The notes: generated by a model not told the origin, from the letters alone. Shown: positions 8,612 through 18,556, counted from the first letter of the stretch. The stretch is 64,000 bases of DNA from Gammaproteobacteria bacterium (GCA_028293765.1 JAQGOG010000042.1:1-64000); one strand, 5' to 3'. A program made the numbers and translations.

Positions 8612-10053
8612 TTCCGCAGGCGGCTGTGGCGGAAGCCATAGAACGCATAGATCGCCATGCCGATAGCGGTCCAGATCACCAGGCGGACCCACGTAGCGTT
8701 GGACAGCGCAAGCGTCATGGAGAGGCAGACGAGGGTCCCAAGGATGCAAGTGAAGGGAGCCCACGGCACGCGGAATGGCCGGGGAGCGTCCGGACGCTTT
8801 TTTCGCATCACGAGAACTCCGAGGCAGACCACCGCGAAGGCTAGCAGGATGCCGATCGAGATGAGGTCTGCAAGCACATCCAGGGGAAACACGCCGGCAA
8901 TCAATGCCGCGACGACGCCTGTAACCGCCGTGGCAACGTGCGGAGTCTTGAACCTTGGATGACACTTGCTCATCGAGGGAGGCAGCAGCCCGTCGTCAGC
9001 CATTGCCAGCAGGATGCGCGGCTGACCTAGGAGCGATGTCAGAATGACCGATGTCATGCCGATGATGGCTCCCGTCTTGACTAATATGCCCAGCCAGGCC
9101 AGCTGCGGGTGGGCGTCGAGAGCAACGGCTACTGGTGCGTCAACATTGAGCTTGGTGAACGGCACCATACCCGTCATCACGGCAGACATCGCGACATACA
9201 GGATGGAGGAAATCAGCAGCGCGCACAGGATTCCGATTGGCAGGTCGCGTTGCGGATTACGGGCTTCGAGCGCCGTGGTCGAAGCCGTGTCGAAACCGAC
9301 GTACGAGAAGAAAATGATAGCGGCACCCTGCAACACCCCGCTCCAGCCGAAGTGTCCGAAACTGCCCGTATTGGGGGGCACGTACGGATGCCAGTTGGAA
9401 GAGTCGACGTACTTCAGCCCCGCGAGAATGAAGATCACGATGATCCCGACCTTCAGCGATACCATGAAGGTGTTCGCTCCGGCCGATTGCGACACGCCGA
9501 TGTAGCAAACCGTGCTCATCGCCGCGACGATCAGAACCGCCGGCAGATTGACAATGGCGCCTGTTGAAACGAAGTGTCCCTTCGCATCCTGCTCGAAGGG
9601 CGCATTGACCAGGAGCGCTGGCAGGTGGATGTGCGCGTCCCCGAGCAGATTCACCACGTAACCGGACCAGCTCACCGCCACCGCCGAGGCGGAGATCCCG
9701 TACTCGAGCAGCAGGTTCCAGCCGATGAACCAGGCCAGTCCTTCGCCCAGGGTCGCGTACGTATAGCTGTAGGCGCTGCCAGGCACCGGGAGAAACGCAG
9801 CGAACTCCGCATAACACAGCGCCGCCAGCCCGCTGCCGAACGCGGCTATGAGCAAGGACAGCGTGACCGCGGGGCCGGCCTGGGCGGCCGCCACGGTGCC
9901 CGTGAGCACGAATATGCCCGTCCCGATGGTCGCACCCAGACCGATTGCGGTGAGCGACCAGGCAGTGAGCACCTGGTTGAGGCGCTTGGCGCCGGACCTG
10001 TCCGCCGGGTCGATAGGCCGCACGGCGAGCATTTGACGCAGGATTGGCCCCAT
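8608..10053 (-). CDS. APC-superfamily amino acid/polyamine permease
   Basis: A 481-residue inner-membrane transporter of the cationic amino acid transporter (CAT/YfnA) type, with about 12 hydrophobic helices. The first helix carries the substrate-binding [15 protein letters not shown] motif (about 35-50). It is followed by [21 protein letters not shown] and the [11 protein letters not shown] segment typical of APC carriers. I chose the ATG at 10053 because AAGGGG lies about 5 bases upstream; a more upstream in-frame start at 10092 is less likely. It overlaps the agmatine deiminase gene by four bases, so the substrate is likely agmatine, arginine or putrescine (inference from context). Confidence 0.88.
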   Translation of the reverse strand: MGPILRQMLAVRPIDPADRSGAKRLNQVLTAWSLTAIGLGATIGTGIFVLTGTVAAAQAGPAVTLSLLIAAFGSGLAALCYAEFAAFLPVPGSAYSYTYATLGEGLAWFIGWNLLLEYGISASAVAVSWSGYVVNLLGDAHIHLPALLVNAPFEQDAKGHFVSTGAIVNLPAVLIVAAMSTVCYIGVSQSAGANTFMVSLKVGIIVIFILAGLKYVDSSNWHPYVPPNTGSFGHFGWSGVLQGAAIIFFSYVGFDTASTTALEARNPQRDLPIGILCALLISSILYVAMSAVMTGMVPFTKLNVDAPVAVALDAHPQLAWLGILVKTGAIIGMTSVILTSLLGQPRILLAMADDGLLPPSMSKCHPRFKTPHVATAVTGVVAALIAGVFPLDVLADLISIGILLAFAVVCLGVLVMRKKRPDAPRPFRVPWAPFTCILGTLVCLSMTLALSNATWVRLVIWTAIGMAIYAFYGFRHSRLRK

Positions 10054-10334
10054 CAAGACCCCTTCAGTCGACACTGTTGTTGGTAGGCCCAAGGGCCAAA
10101 ATGCGGTGCTCCACGGGCAAGGCGCGCAAGTCTCTCATACGGCGTGCGGCTTGTGCGACGCAGCGGCACCGCTCCTTCACCCGCAGGCGGAGCGTCCAGC
10201 GCGAAGGCGCGGAGCGAGAATAATCACAATACCCTTAAGCGAACCTGAATCCCGCGGCGCATTGGCGGCGCTGTGCTAGCATTTCCGGCCCCGGCGGCGC
10301 GTACCCGCTCGAAGAATTTTCGGAGAAATCGTCA

Positions 10335-11642
10335 ATGTCCACGGCTACACCAATGAAGGTCACGCCGCCCCCGCAGGGCGCCAAGATCACGATCCGCGAC
10401 GGCAAGCTCATCGTCCCCGAGAACCCCATCATTCCGTTCATCGAGGGCGACGGCACCGGACGGGACATCTGGCGGGCCAGCGTGCGCGTCATGGACGCCG
10501 CGGTTCAGAAAGCCTATGGCGGGAAACGCAAGATCCATTGGATGGAAGTCTTCGCGGGCGAGAAGGCGAACAAGCTGTTCAATTCCTGGCTGCCGGACGA
10601 AACCGTCACGGCCTGCCGCGACTATCTGGTCTCGATCAAGGGACCGCTCACCACGCCAGTCGGTGGCGGCATCCGCTCGCTGAATGTCGCTCTGCGCCAG
10701 CTGCTGGACCTGTACGTCTGCCTGCGCCCGGTGCGCTGGTTCAAGGGAGTGCCTTCCCCTGTGAAGCATCCCGAGAAAGTAGACATGGTGATCTTCCGTG
10801 AAAACACGGAGGACATTTACGTCGGCATCGAGTTCGAGGCGGGCACCGAGGACAACAAGAAATTCCTCGAGATGTTCAAGCAGGCCTTCCCGAAACAGTA
10901 CGCGAAGATCCGCTTCCCCGACTCTTCCGGCATCGGCATCAAGCCGGTGTCCAAGGAAGGCTCGGAGCGCCTCATCCGCTCCGCCATCGAGTACGCGGTG
11001 GCAAACAAGCGTAAGAGCCTGACGCTGGTCCACAAGGGCAACATTCAGAAGTTCACGGAAGGTGCATTCCGGAATTGGGGTTATCAGCTCGCGGAGCGCG
11101 AATTCGCCTCCGCCACCTACACGTGGGAGCAGTGGGAGCGCACCAAGGCCGCGAAGGGCGAAAAAGATGCCAATGCCGAGATGGATGCGGCGAAGAAGGC
11201 CGGCATGGTCATCGTCAAGGACGCGATCGCTGACATCGCGCTTCAGCAGGTGCTGACACGTTCGGACGAGTTCGACGTCATCGCGACGCTCAACCTCAAC
11301 GGCGACTACATTTCCGATGCGCTCGCCGCGCAGGTAGGCGGCATCGGTATCGCGCCGGGCGGCAACATCAACTACAAGACGGGCCATGCGGTGTTCGAAG
11401 CCACCCACGGCACGGCGCCGAAGTATGCGGACCTCGACAAGGTGAATCCGGGCTCGGTCATTCTCTCCGGCGAGATGATGTTCCGTTACATGGGATGGCT
11501 AGAGGCCGCCGACGCGCTCATCAGCGCGATGGACAAGACGATTGGACAGAAGATCGTGACATACGACTTCGCGCGTCTCATGGACGGCGCGAAGGAAGTA
11601 TCGACGAGCGCATTTGGCGATGCGCTGATAAGCAATCTGTAA
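10335..11642 (+). CDS. icd: NADP-dependent isocitrate dehydrogenase
   Basis: Oxidative decarboxylation of isocitrate to 2-oxoglutarate in the citric acid cycle. The 435-residue protein has the conserved [13 protein letters not shown] opening and the phosphorylation loop RSLNVALRQ with Ser115. It also has [13 protein letters not shown], the Lys/Asp pair in [15 protein letters not shown] and the NADP-binding [10 protein letters not shown]. The serine in the SLNVALRQ loop is the known target of AceK in enteric bacteria, and aceK lies 1 kb downstream. A GGAG box lies 9 bases before the ATG. Divergent from the permease/agmatine deiminase pair, with 281 bases of shared upstream region. Confidence 0.97.
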   Translation: MSTATPMKVTPPPQGAKITIRDGKLIVPENPIIPFIEGDGTGRDIWRASVRVMDAAVQKAYGGKRKIHWMEVFAGEKANKLFNSWLPDETVTACRDYLVSIKGPLTTPVGGGIRSLNVALRQLLDLYVCLRPVRWFKGVPSPVKHPEKVDMVIFRENTEDIYVGIEFEAGTEDNKKFLEMFKQAFPKQYAKIRFPDSSGIGIKPVSKEGSERLIRSAIEYAVANKRKSLTLVHKGNIQKFTEGAFRNWGYQLAEREFASATYTWEQWERTKAAKGEKDANAEMDAAKKAGMVIVKDAIADIALQQVLTRSDEFDVIATLNLNGDYISDALAAQVGGIGIAPGGNINYKTGHAVFEATHGTAPKYADLDKVNPGSVILSGEMMFRYMGWLEAADALISAMDKTIGQKIVTYDFARLMDGAKEVSTSAFGDALISNL

Positions 11643-11655
11643 CGAACGCCATTGG

Positions 11656-11676
11656 GCTCGGCGCATCGCGCCGAGC
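11656..11676 (+). terminator. Stem-loop after icd
   Basis: GCTCGGCGC and GCGCCGAGC form a perfect 9-bp stem around a 3-base loop, 14 bases after the icd stop. No T-run follows, so it may be a weak terminator or an mRNA-stabilising hairpin. The right arm is part of a 16-bp imperfect direct repeat (11668-11683 and 11700-11715). Confidence 0.4.
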
Positions 11677-11782
11677 GCCCGCCTTGCGTGAGGCGCGCAG
11701 CGCCGAACGCCCGCCAGGGAAGGCCGGCGGGATGTAGGCCCCAGGGACGGGTACTCGTTACTCACTCCGGAGACCTCTCTGC

Positions 11783-12415
11783 ATGCCCTCCACCCCAGAC
11801 AACACCACCGTCCTCGCATGGGCGCGCAAAGTGCAGGCGATCGCGCAGAACGGGCTGATGTTCACGAAAGACGAGTTCGACCGCGAGCGCTATACCCAAC
11901 TTCAGGACCTCGTTGCCTCCATCATCTCATCGGAGCTCGACATCCCGCTCGGCAGGGCAAAGGCGTTCTGGGACAAGGAAGACGGCTACGCGACGCCCAA
12001 AGTGGATGTGCGCGGCGGCGTGTTCGACGGCGACAAGGTTCTACTCGTGCGGGAGCGGTCCGATGGGAAATGGACGCTGCCGGGCGGATGGGTCGACGTA
12101 AACGACGCGCCGTCCGAGGCGGTGGTCCGCGAGATCTACGAGGAGTCCGGCTACCGCGCCAAGGCGATCAAGCTGGCAGCCCTCGTCGACAAGAACAGGC
12201 ACCCTCACCCGCCGTCCGTTCATCACATTTATAAGCTTTTCTTCCTGTGCGAGCTCACAGGCGGTACTGCAACGATCAGCAATGAAACCGACGCGGTTGA
12301 GTTCTATCCGGTCCACTCTCTTCCCGATCTCTCCCTGGGTCGTGCCCTGAGCTCACAGATCGAGCGCCTGTACGTGCACCAGCTCAACACAGACCTGCCC
12401 ACCGACTTCGACTGA
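11783..12415 (+). CDS. Nudix hydrolase with N-terminal helical domain
   Basis: Hydrolyses a nucleoside diphosphate linked to another moiety. The 210-residue protein has an N-terminal helical segment (WARKVQAIAQNGLMFTKDEFD) found in the ADP-ribose / CDP-choline pyrophosphatase type. A Nudix fold then carries LPGGWVDVNDAPSE and REIYEESGY, the Nudix box at about residues 93-116. The first box glutamate is replaced by Asp, while the metal-binding REIYEE is intact. GGAG lies 10 bases before the ATG. It sits between icd and aceK on the same strand. Substrate is not determinable from sequence. Confidence 0.88.
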   Translation: MPSTPDNTTVLAWARKVQAIAQNGLMFTKDEFDRERYTQLQDLVASIISSELDIPLGRAKAFWDKEDGYATPKVDVRGGVFDGDKVLLVRERSDGKWTLPGGWVDVNDAPSEAVVREIYEESGYRAKAIKLAALVDKNRHPHPPSVHHIYKLFFLCELTGGTATISNETDAVEFYPVHSLPDLSLGRALSSQIERLYVHQLNTDLPTDFD

Positions 12416-12593
12416 AGTGTGTCTCGCGCGCTCAGCGCTGCTACCATTCGAATATTAATCCGCTTCTCATTACAGCTACACTTCGTCGTTACGCAAGTGC
12501 GGACAGGCATGCCGGCATGGATGGCACAGGCTAGAGGGCGTGGCGTCGCCACGCCGACTGGAAAAAGTTGCGTCTTTGTGCAGAAATGCACTC

Positions 12594-14339
12594 ATGGCCG
12601 CTGACTCCGACATCCCGACGCCTAACCTCGCACGCGAGTGCGCGCGTCAGATTGCCGAGGCTTTCGCCAGCTACAACGCCGAGTTCCGCTCTATCACACG
12701 GCGCGCGCCGGTGCGGTTTGACAGCCGCGACTCAAAGGCAAGCCAGCGAGATGCCGTCGAACGTATCGATCTTTACGATCGCTTCGTGAATCGGACGGTC
12801 GCCGCGTTGCGCGCACAACTGGGTGAGCACGCGCTGGATCGGGACCTGTGGGTACGGATCCGGAACACTTTCCCAGCGGAGATCGAACGCCTCCCGGACC
12901 CCGAATTCGCCAAGACCTTCTTCAGCTCCATTACCCGGCGCTTGGTCGGAACCGTCGGCGTCGCACCCGATATAGAATTCGTCGCGACTGACCTGGACCC
13001 CCTTGCCAACATCACTTCCGCGGTTGGCACGAACACCTACGTCAACCACGGCTCATTGGCGCTGTTATTCGAAGACGTGCTCGGCGATGTACGATTCCGC
13101 TCCTCCTGGAGGGACCTCGACAAAAGCATCCTGCACGTCACGACCGAGGTAACGACATACCTCCGCGAGCGCAACGAGCGGCGGCCCGTGCTGCGCGTCG
13201 AGATCATTCGCCCCGTGTTTTATCAAGTGAGCCGTGCCTACATCGTAGGCCGCATCGTCGGTCGCGGATTCCTCGTACCCCTGGTGATCGCACTGAAAAA
13301 CACCGATGGCGGCATTCTGGTCGACGCGGTCATGCTCTCCGAGGGCGACGTGAGCATCGTGTTCAGCTTCACACGCTCCTACTTCCACGTCGACCTCGAG
13401 CGCGTGGGCGAAGCGGTGGTGTTCTTGAAATCGATCCTGCCGGTGAAACCGGTCAGCGAGCTGTTCACCGTTCTCGGCCGCGCGAAGCAGGGAAAGGCGG
13501 AACGCTATCGCGAGCTCATGCACCATCTCGAAGAGACGCATGACCAATTCGTGCACGCCGCCGGCGAGCGCGGGCTCGTGATGGTCTGTTTCACACTGCC
13601 TTCCTTCGACGTGGTCTTCAAGATCATCCGCGACCGCTTCCCCTATCCGAAAAGCGTGCTGCGCGAGGAAGTGATGGCGAAGTACCAGCTCGTATTCAAG
13701 CACGATCGCGCCGGCCGGCTCGTCGATGCGCAGGAGTTCAGGCGCCTGCGATTCCCGCGAGCACTGTTCGCACCCGAGTTACTCGAGGAGTTGCTCAGCG
13801 AGACGGCGCTGACGGTTCACGAGGACGGCAACAACCTCGTGTTCGATCACATGTACATCGAGCGACGCATGACTCCGCTCAATCTATACCTGCGCTCCGC
13901 ATCGGAAGCGGCCGCCGAACGTGCCGTACTCGACTACGGACAATGCATTCGCGACCTCGCCTATACGAACATCTTCGCCGGCGATCTGTTACTGAAGAAT
14001 TTTGGAGTCACGCGGCACGGACGCGTGATCTTCTACGATTACGACGAGCTATGCGCCGTCACGGACTGCCATTTTCGCGACCTCCCGCAGGCCACGAACC
14101 TCGAGGACGAGATGCGCGGCGAAGCCTGGTTCTACGTCGCGGACAACGATGTATTCCCAGAGACCTTCATCCGCTTCCTCGCCTTCAGCGACTCGCAACG
14201 CGAAGCACTCTTGCGTATGCACGGAGAGGTGCTGACGGCGGAATTCTGGCGCAACGTGCAGGAACGCCTGACGGAGGGAGAAGTGTTGGAAGTACTCCCC
14301 TACCATCCGCACCGCGTCCGGGTCGCGAGCAGCGCCTGA
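12594..14339 (+). CDS. aceK: Isocitrate dehydrogenase kinase/phosphatase
   Basis: Bifunctional enzyme that phosphorylates and dephosphorylates Icd to divert isocitrate into the glyoxylate bypass. The 581-residue length from ATG 12594 matches E. coli AceK (578). Recognisable parts are the regulatory N-terminus (YDRFVNRTVAALRAQLGE), the kinase-like core with VFKIIRDRFPYPK, the KYQLVFKHDRAGRLVDAQEF block, and the catalytic loop region FGVTRHGRVIFYDYDELC with its metal-binding DYDE. A GTG at 12540 would add 18 residues. The 178-base upstream gap contains a 12-bp perfect palindrome (CATGCCGGCATG, 12508-12519). No aceA or aceB is present in the window. Confidence 0.96.
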   Translation: MAADSDIPTPNLARECARQIAEAFASYNAEFRSITRRAPVRFDSRDSKASQRDAVERIDLYDRFVNRTVAALRAQLGEHALDRDLWVRIRNTFPAEIERLPDPEFAKTFFSSITRRLVGTVGVAPDIEFVATDLDPLANITSAVGTNTYVNHGSLALLFEDVLGDVRFRSSWRDLDKSILHVTTEVTTYLRERNERRPVLRVEIIRPVFYQVSRAYIVGRIVGRGFLVPLVIALKNTDGGILVDAVMLSEGDVSIVFSFTRSYFHVDLERVGEAVVFLKSILPVKPVSELFTVLGRAKQGKAERYRELMHHLEETHDQFVHAAGERGLVMVCFTLPSFDVVFKIIRDRFPYPKSVLREEVMAKYQLVFKHDRAGRLVDAQEFRRLRFPRALFAPELLEELLSETALTVHEDGNNLVFDHMYIERRMTPLNLYLRSASEAAAERAVLDYGQCIRDLAYTNIFAGDLLLKNFGVTRHGRVIFYDYDELCAVTDCHFRDLPQATNLEDEMRGEAWFYVADNDVFPETFIRFLAFSDSQREALLRMHGEVLTAEFWRNVQERLTEGEVLEVLPYHPHRVRVASSA

Positions 14340-14475
14340 CACAGCGGCACCGTAGCAGCGTCCCTGATGCCGTGCAGCCCTGGTGACATTCCTCGCCGCC
14401 AATCTCGACCAATGAGCCGCCGCCGGAGGACTCTGGCGACGGAAGGTTCTTATTCTTGGGTGTGCCGCTATTCTA

Positions 14476-14496
14476 GCCGTTCGCGGCACGAACGGC
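14476..14496 (-). terminator. Stem-loop between convergent aceK and the trans-sulfuration gene
   Basis: GCCGTTCG pairs with CGAACGGC (8 bp) around a CGGCA loop. It lies 35 bases beyond the stop of the minus-strand enzyme gene and 137 bases beyond aceK. There is no good U-tract on either strand, so the terminator call is tentative. Confidence 0.4.
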
Positions 14497-14530
14497 CAAG
14501 ACAGGGATCAGGCTCCCGGAAGAAGAACGA

Positions 14531-15700
14531 CTACTGCGCGACCTCGAGCGCCTGTTTGACATCTTCCACGAGGTCGTCGATATCCTCGAGACCGATCGAC
14601 AGGCGCACCGTACCCTCGGTGACACCGGATAGCTTGTGCTGATCCGCCGTCAGGTCCCGTCCGCCCATCATCTGCGGAGCCACCACGAGCGATTCCGTGG
14701 AGCCGAGGCTCGCGGCCAGGGCAAACAACTTCAGCGCGTCGGCAAACTTTCCGCCGGCATCCGCCCCAGCCTTCATATCGAAGCTCACGATGGTGCCGAA
14801 GTCGCGCATCTGCGCCCGCGCGAGTGCGTGTTGAGGGTGCGTCGGCAAACCCGGGTAATGCACGCGGGCCACAGCCGGATGTGCCGCCAACAGCTCCGCG
14901 ATCTTCATGGCGCTCGCGGACTGCGCCTGGTAGCGGACGAAATACGTCTTCAGACCGCGAAGAATGAGGAAGGCGGCATGCGGATCGAGCATCCCGCCGA
15001 GGGCTCCGAAGTCGTTCCGCAGGTTCCGAATGAGATCGCTGCGGCCGATGACGGCCCCCCCCATCACGTCGCCCGCGCCCGACGCATACTTCGTGAGGCT
15101 ATGCACGAACACGTCGACATCGTACTCGCCGTGCTGGTGGAACCCGGCGAACGTATTATCCATCACGGTAAGAGCGCCCGCCGCCTTGGCGAGCCGCGTC
15201 AGCGCCGTGATGTCGGCGATCTTGGTCACTGGATTCGTGGGACTTTCAAAGATCACCAGCCTCGTCGGATGCGCGGCAAGCGCGCGCTCCGCACCGGCAA
15301 GGTCTTCGATCGAGAGCATCGTGTGCGTCACGCCAAACCTGCCAAGCAGGCGGCGGATGAGATAACGCGTCGGGTTATAAGTCTCGACGAAACACAGGAT
15401 GTGATCCCCCTGCTTCGTGAGCGCGAGCAGGGTCTGCGAGATAGCGCCAACGCCAGAGGAGGTCACCAGACATTCCTCCCGCCCCTGCAGCTCCGCGAGC
15501 AGCAGCTCGAGCTGACGGGTGGTGGGATTCGAAGCGCGCGTATAGAAAAACCCGGGCCGCTCGCCGCGAAAAAAGCGCTCGGTCTCCGCGAGCGTATCGA
15601 ACTCGAACTTCACGGTCTGATAGATCGGTGACACCACAGCCCGGTTGTCAGGTGGCAGGTCGACCGGCGGCGGATGATTGACGCGTGTGGGTTTTTTCAT
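14531..15700 (-). CDS. PLP-dependent trans-sulfuration enzyme (cystathionine gamma-synthase / methionine gamma-lyase family)
   Basis: Cys/Met-metabolism PLP enzyme of 389 residues. It has RASNPTTRQLE, the SSGVGAISQTLLAL cofactor loop, VIFESPTNP, MDNTFAG, and the PLP lysine in VHSLTKYASGAGDVMGG (about residue 205). The family includes cystathionine gamma-synthase, cystathionine beta-lyase, O-acetylhomoserine sulfhydrylase and methionine gamma-lyase; sequence alone does not separate them. It follows the YbdL-like aminotransferase by 55 bases on the same strand, which hints at sulfur amino-acid turnover. The upstream AGCGAAG is a weak ribosome-binding site. Confidence 0.87.
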   Translation of the reverse strand: MKKPTRVNHPPPVDLPPDNRAVVSPIYQTVKFEFDTLAETERFFRGERPGFFYTRASNPTTRQLELLLAELQGREECLVTSSGVGAISQTLLALTKQGDHILCFVETYNPTRYLIRRLLGRFGVTHTMLSIEDLAGAERALAAHPTRLVIFESPTNPVTKIADITALTRLAKAAGALTVMDNTFAGFHQHGEYDVDVFVHSLTKYASGAGDVMGGAVIGRSDLIRNLRNDFGALGGMLDPHAAFLILRGLKTYFVRYQAQSASAMKIAELLAAHPAVARVHYPGLPTHPQHALARAQMRDFGTIVSFDMKAGADAGGKFADALKLFALAASLGSTESLVVAPQMMGGRDLTADQHKLSGVTEGTVRLSIGLEDIDDLVEDVKQALEVAQ

Positions 15701-15755
15701 GGCTTCGCTGCGATGTTCGTTGATGCGATGAGCGCTGGCGAATGATGCGCCTGCT

Positions 15756-16922
15756 TTACCTCAGGCGCGTGGCGAAGCCGTTGATCCGGAACACCGCCTC
15801 ATCGAGCGTCGCGTCGCGCTTGGCAATGCAAAGCCGCACGACCGACAGCGCGGGCGGTCTGGCATAGAACGGCGATAACGGAATCGTCGCCACGCCCGCT
15901 TCCGTCAGTAAACGCTCCGCAAACCCCACGTCATCGGGAGGGAAGAACTCACTGAAATCCAGCAATTGGAAAAACGTGCCCTGCGCAGGCGGCAGCCGGA
16001 AACCGGAAGCCTCGAGAGCGGCACGGACCCGATCGCGCTTCGCCTGGAAGAAAGCGGGCAGCGCGCGCCAGGCGTCTGGCTTTTCCGTCATGTAAGCTGC
16101 AATCGCGTGTTGCAGGGCATGCGCGATACTGAAGGTGTTGAACTGATGCACTTTGCGCAGCTCACGCGTGAGCACGGCCGGCGCTATGCAGTAACCGACG
16201 CGCAATCCCGTCGAATGCAGGGTCTTGCCGAACGAGAACACGGTGAAGCTCTTCTCGGCGAGCTCCGGCTGCATGAGCGCGGACGCATGCCTGCGCCCAT
16301 CGTACAACACATGCTCGTAGACTTCGTCCGACAGCACCAGGATGTCCCGCCCGCGGATCGCCTCCGCGAGCGCATTGAAATCCTCGGTCGTCGCGGCCGT
16401 ACAAGCCGGGTTGTGCGGAGTATTGAACAGCACGAGTCGCGTGCGGTCGTTGATAGCCGCCCGCACCTCGTCCCAGTCATACCGGAATCCGGGCGGCATC
16501 AGTCGCAGGCGAATGCAGCGCCCGCCCGCGAGCCGTACCGCGGGCTCGTAGGAGTCATAGGCAGGATCGAACGCGATAACCTCGTCGCCCGGCCCGACCA
16601 CTGCCTGAATCGCCGAATAGATCGCCTCCGTCGCTCCGACGGTGACGGTGACCTGTGAGTCCGGATCCACCGTGAGTCCGTAGCTCGAGGCGAGCTTGTG
16701 CGCGATCCGCTCACGCAGGGACATCAGGCCTTCCATCGGCGCGTACTGGTTGTGGCCCTGCGTCATCGCGGCCGCAACCAACTCCGTCAGCCGGGGGTCG
16801 ATTTCGTAGTCGGGAAATCCCTGCCCTAGGTTGAGCGCGCCCAGCTCGCGGGCCCGCCGCGACATGACAGTGAAAATCGTGGTGCCGACGTCTGGCAGTT
16901 TGCTGCGGTGGAAAGTGTCCAT
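15756..16922 (-). CDS. Class I aminotransferase, YbdL-like (methionine or kynurenine aminotransferase type)
   Basis: Fold-type I PLP aminotransferase of 388 residues. It opens with LPDVGTTIFTVMSRRARELG and LNLGQGFPDYEID, characteristic of the KAT/YbdL group. NTPHNPACT and SDEVYEHVLYDG are the substrate and cofactor segments, the Schiff-base lysine is in FSFGKTLHSTGLRVGYC, and the C-terminal arginine is in VVRLCIAKRD. E. coli YbdL prefers methionine. The start is 18 bases after the glucokinase stop, so the genes are probably cotranscribed. Cytoplasmic. Confidence 0.88.
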   Translation of the reverse strand: MDTFHRSKLPDVGTTIFTVMSRRARELGALNLGQGFPDYEIDPRLTELVAAAMTQGHNQYAPMEGLMSLRERIAHKLASSYGLTVDPDSQVTVTVGATEAIYSAIQAVVGPGDEVIAFDPAYDSYEPAVRLAGGRCIRLRLMPPGFRYDWDEVRAAINDRTRLVLFNTPHNPACTAATTEDFNALAEAIRGRDILVLSDEVYEHVLYDGRRHASALMQPELAEKSFTVFSFGKTLHSTGLRVGYCIAPAVLTRELRKVHQFNTFSIAHALQHAIAAYMTEKPDAWRALPAFFQAKRDRVRAALEASGFRLPPAQGTFFQLLDFSEFFPPDDVGFAERLLTEAGVATIPLSPFYARPPALSVVRLCIAKRDATLDEAVFRINGFATRLR

Positions 16923-16940
16923 GGTTACCGCGGTCCGAAA

Positions 16941-17693
16941 CTAACTTGGACTTGCTTCGGCCGCGGCAAGCGCCGCGCCGATGACGCCAGACTGCACGGT
17001 AAAATGCGCCGGCCGGATCTCAGCCTCGGAACGCAGCAGTGGCGCGAACTCTTTGAAGTCTGCGCTCACCGCGCCGCCGAGTATGAAGAGGTCGGGCCAC
17101 AGGAAGCCGTGCAACAGTTCGAGATAGTCGTTCACTCGCGCGATCCAGGCGGGCCAGTCGAGATTGAGAGCCGTTTTGACGTGCGCCGACGCCCACTTCT
17201 CGGCGTCCATGCCATGCAGATGCAGGTGCCCGAGCTCGGTGTTGGGAAGCAGTCTGCCTTCTATGAACAAGGCGGTGCCGATCCCGGTCCCAAACGTGAG
17301 CATGGCGACGGTACCCTGCTCGCCTCGACCGGCGCCCCAGCGCATTTCGGCAATTCCGGCAGCGTCCGCATCATTCAGGAATTCCGCGCGTCGGCCGAGT
17401 GCGCTCGCAACCAGCGCGGCGCCGTCAGCACCCAGCCAGGATTGATCGATGTTGGCCGCCGTCCTGACTATGCCACGCTTCACGACACTCGGAAACGCGA
17501 CTCCGGCTCCCTCGCCCGCCTCCGGCAGCCGACGCGAGAGCCCCGCTATGACCTGCATCACGCCAGCCGGCGTCGCCGGCCGAGGCGTAGAGGCGGATAT
17601 CAGCTCACCGATGAGCTGCCCACCGTCCACGTCGACGAGCCCGGCCTTCACCGAGGAGCCCCCGACATCGAATCCCTGTATTTTGCGCGTCAT
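16941..17693 (-). CDS. ppgK: Polyphosphate glucokinase (ROK family)
   Basis: Phosphorylates glucose with inorganic polyphosphate (and often ATP). The 250-residue ROK protein has the phosphate-binding DVGGSSVKAGLVD (9-21), FPSVVKRGIVRTAANID, the catalytic LNDADAAGIAE, the second phosphate loop LTFGTGIGTALF, and LPNTELGHLHLHG. The KRGIVRTAAN block and NTELGH are shared with polyphosphate glucokinases rather than ordinary glucokinases. It starts 11 bases after the potI stop, so it appears to ride on the putrescine operon, an unusual position. Confidence 0.87.
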   Translation of the reverse strand: MTRKIQGFDVGGSSVKAGLVDVDGGQLIGELISASTPRPATPAGVMQVIAGLSRRLPEAGEGAGVAFPSVVKRGIVRTAANIDQSWLGADGAALVASALGRRAEFLNDADAAGIAEMRWGAGRGEQGTVAMLTFGTGIGTALFIEGRLLPNTELGHLHLHGMDAEKWASAHVKTALNLDWPAWIARVNDYLELLHGFLWPDLFILGGAVSADFKEFAPLLRSEAEIRPAHFTVQSGVIGAALAAAEASPS

Positions 17694-17704
17694 GAAAATT
17701 CAGC

Positions 17705-18556
17705 TCAAAGGTTGGCGGCGGCGGCGAGCTGCTCGTCGCGCTCACGGCGTCGGTTCTGATAACGCATCCATATCGCGGACGCTACGATGCCAAGCGCGAC
17801 CACCGTTACCATGATCGTGGCGAGGGCATTCACATCCGGGCTCACACCGAGCCGCACTTTCGAGAAGATGACCATCGGCAGAGTGCTCGATCCCGGACCG
17901 GCGACGAACTGCGTGATGACGAGATCGTCCCATGACAACGTGAACGCAAGCAACCAGCCGGACAGGATCCCCGGAACGATCAGGGGCAGCGTGATGCGGA
18001 AGAAAACCTTCACGGGACGCGCGCCGAGGTCCATCGCAGCCTCTTCCAGCGATTCATCGAAGCCGGCCAGGCGGGACTGTACCACCACGGTCACGTAAGC
18101 CATGCAGAAGGTGATGTGCGAGAGCGTGATGGTCAACGCGCCGGAGCCTTTCGGCCAGCCAATGAGCTGCTCCAGGGAAACGAACATCAGCAGCAGCGAA
18201 AGTCCCGTAATGACTTCCGGCATCACGATGGGCGCCGTCGTCATTCCGGTCAGCAGCGTGCGCCCGCGGAACGGGCCGAAGCGCGCGAGCGCTACACCCG
18301 TGAGGGTCCCGAGGATCACCGCTCCGGTTGCCGAGATCAGGGCGATTCTTATCGAGAGCCACGCGGCACCCATGATCTGCCCGTTCGACATGAGCGCCGC
18401 ATACCACTTGAGCGTAGGCGAGTGCGCGGCATCCCAGACTGTCACCAGCCGCGAATTGTTGAACGAGAAAATGACCATCGACAGGATGGGCACATACAGA
18501 AACACCAGCCCGAACACGAGTGCGGTACGCGAGAACACGCCTCGTGACGACCTCAC
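17705..18556 (-). CDS. potI: Putrescine ABC transporter permease PotI
   Basis: Second inner-membrane permease of the PotFGHI importer; 283 residues with six predicted helices. Similarity to E. coli PotI is clear in FLYVPILSMVIFSFNNSRLVTVW-type text (seen as YVPILSMVIFSFNNSRLV), PIVMPEVITGLSLLLMF, and the EAA loop EEAAMDLGARPVKVFFRITLP. The C-terminal FTLSWDDLVITQFVAGPG and LGVSPDVNALATI also match. Its start overlaps the potH stop by four bases (ATGA), so translation is coupled. Confidence 0.95.
   Translation of the reverse strand: MRSSRGVFSRTALVFGLVFLYVPILSMVIFSFNNSRLVTVWDAAHSPTLKWYAALMSNGQIMGAAWLSIRIALISATGAVILGTLTGVALARFGPFRGRTLLTGMTTAPIVMPEVITGLSLLLMFVSLEQLIGWPKGSGALTITLSHITFCMAYVTVVVQSRLAGFDESLEEAAMDLGARPVKVFFRITLPLIVPGILSGWLLAFTLSWDDLVITQFVAGPGSSTLPMVIFSKVRLGVSPDVNALATIMVTVVALGIVASAIWMRYQNRRRERDEQLAAAANL

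Noticed and set aside
12508-12519. Perfect 12-bp palindrome CATGCCGGCATG upstream of aceK, considered as an operator
   Set aside because: GC-rich 12-mers of this kind arise by chance in such DNA, and no second copy was seen near icd or other genes.
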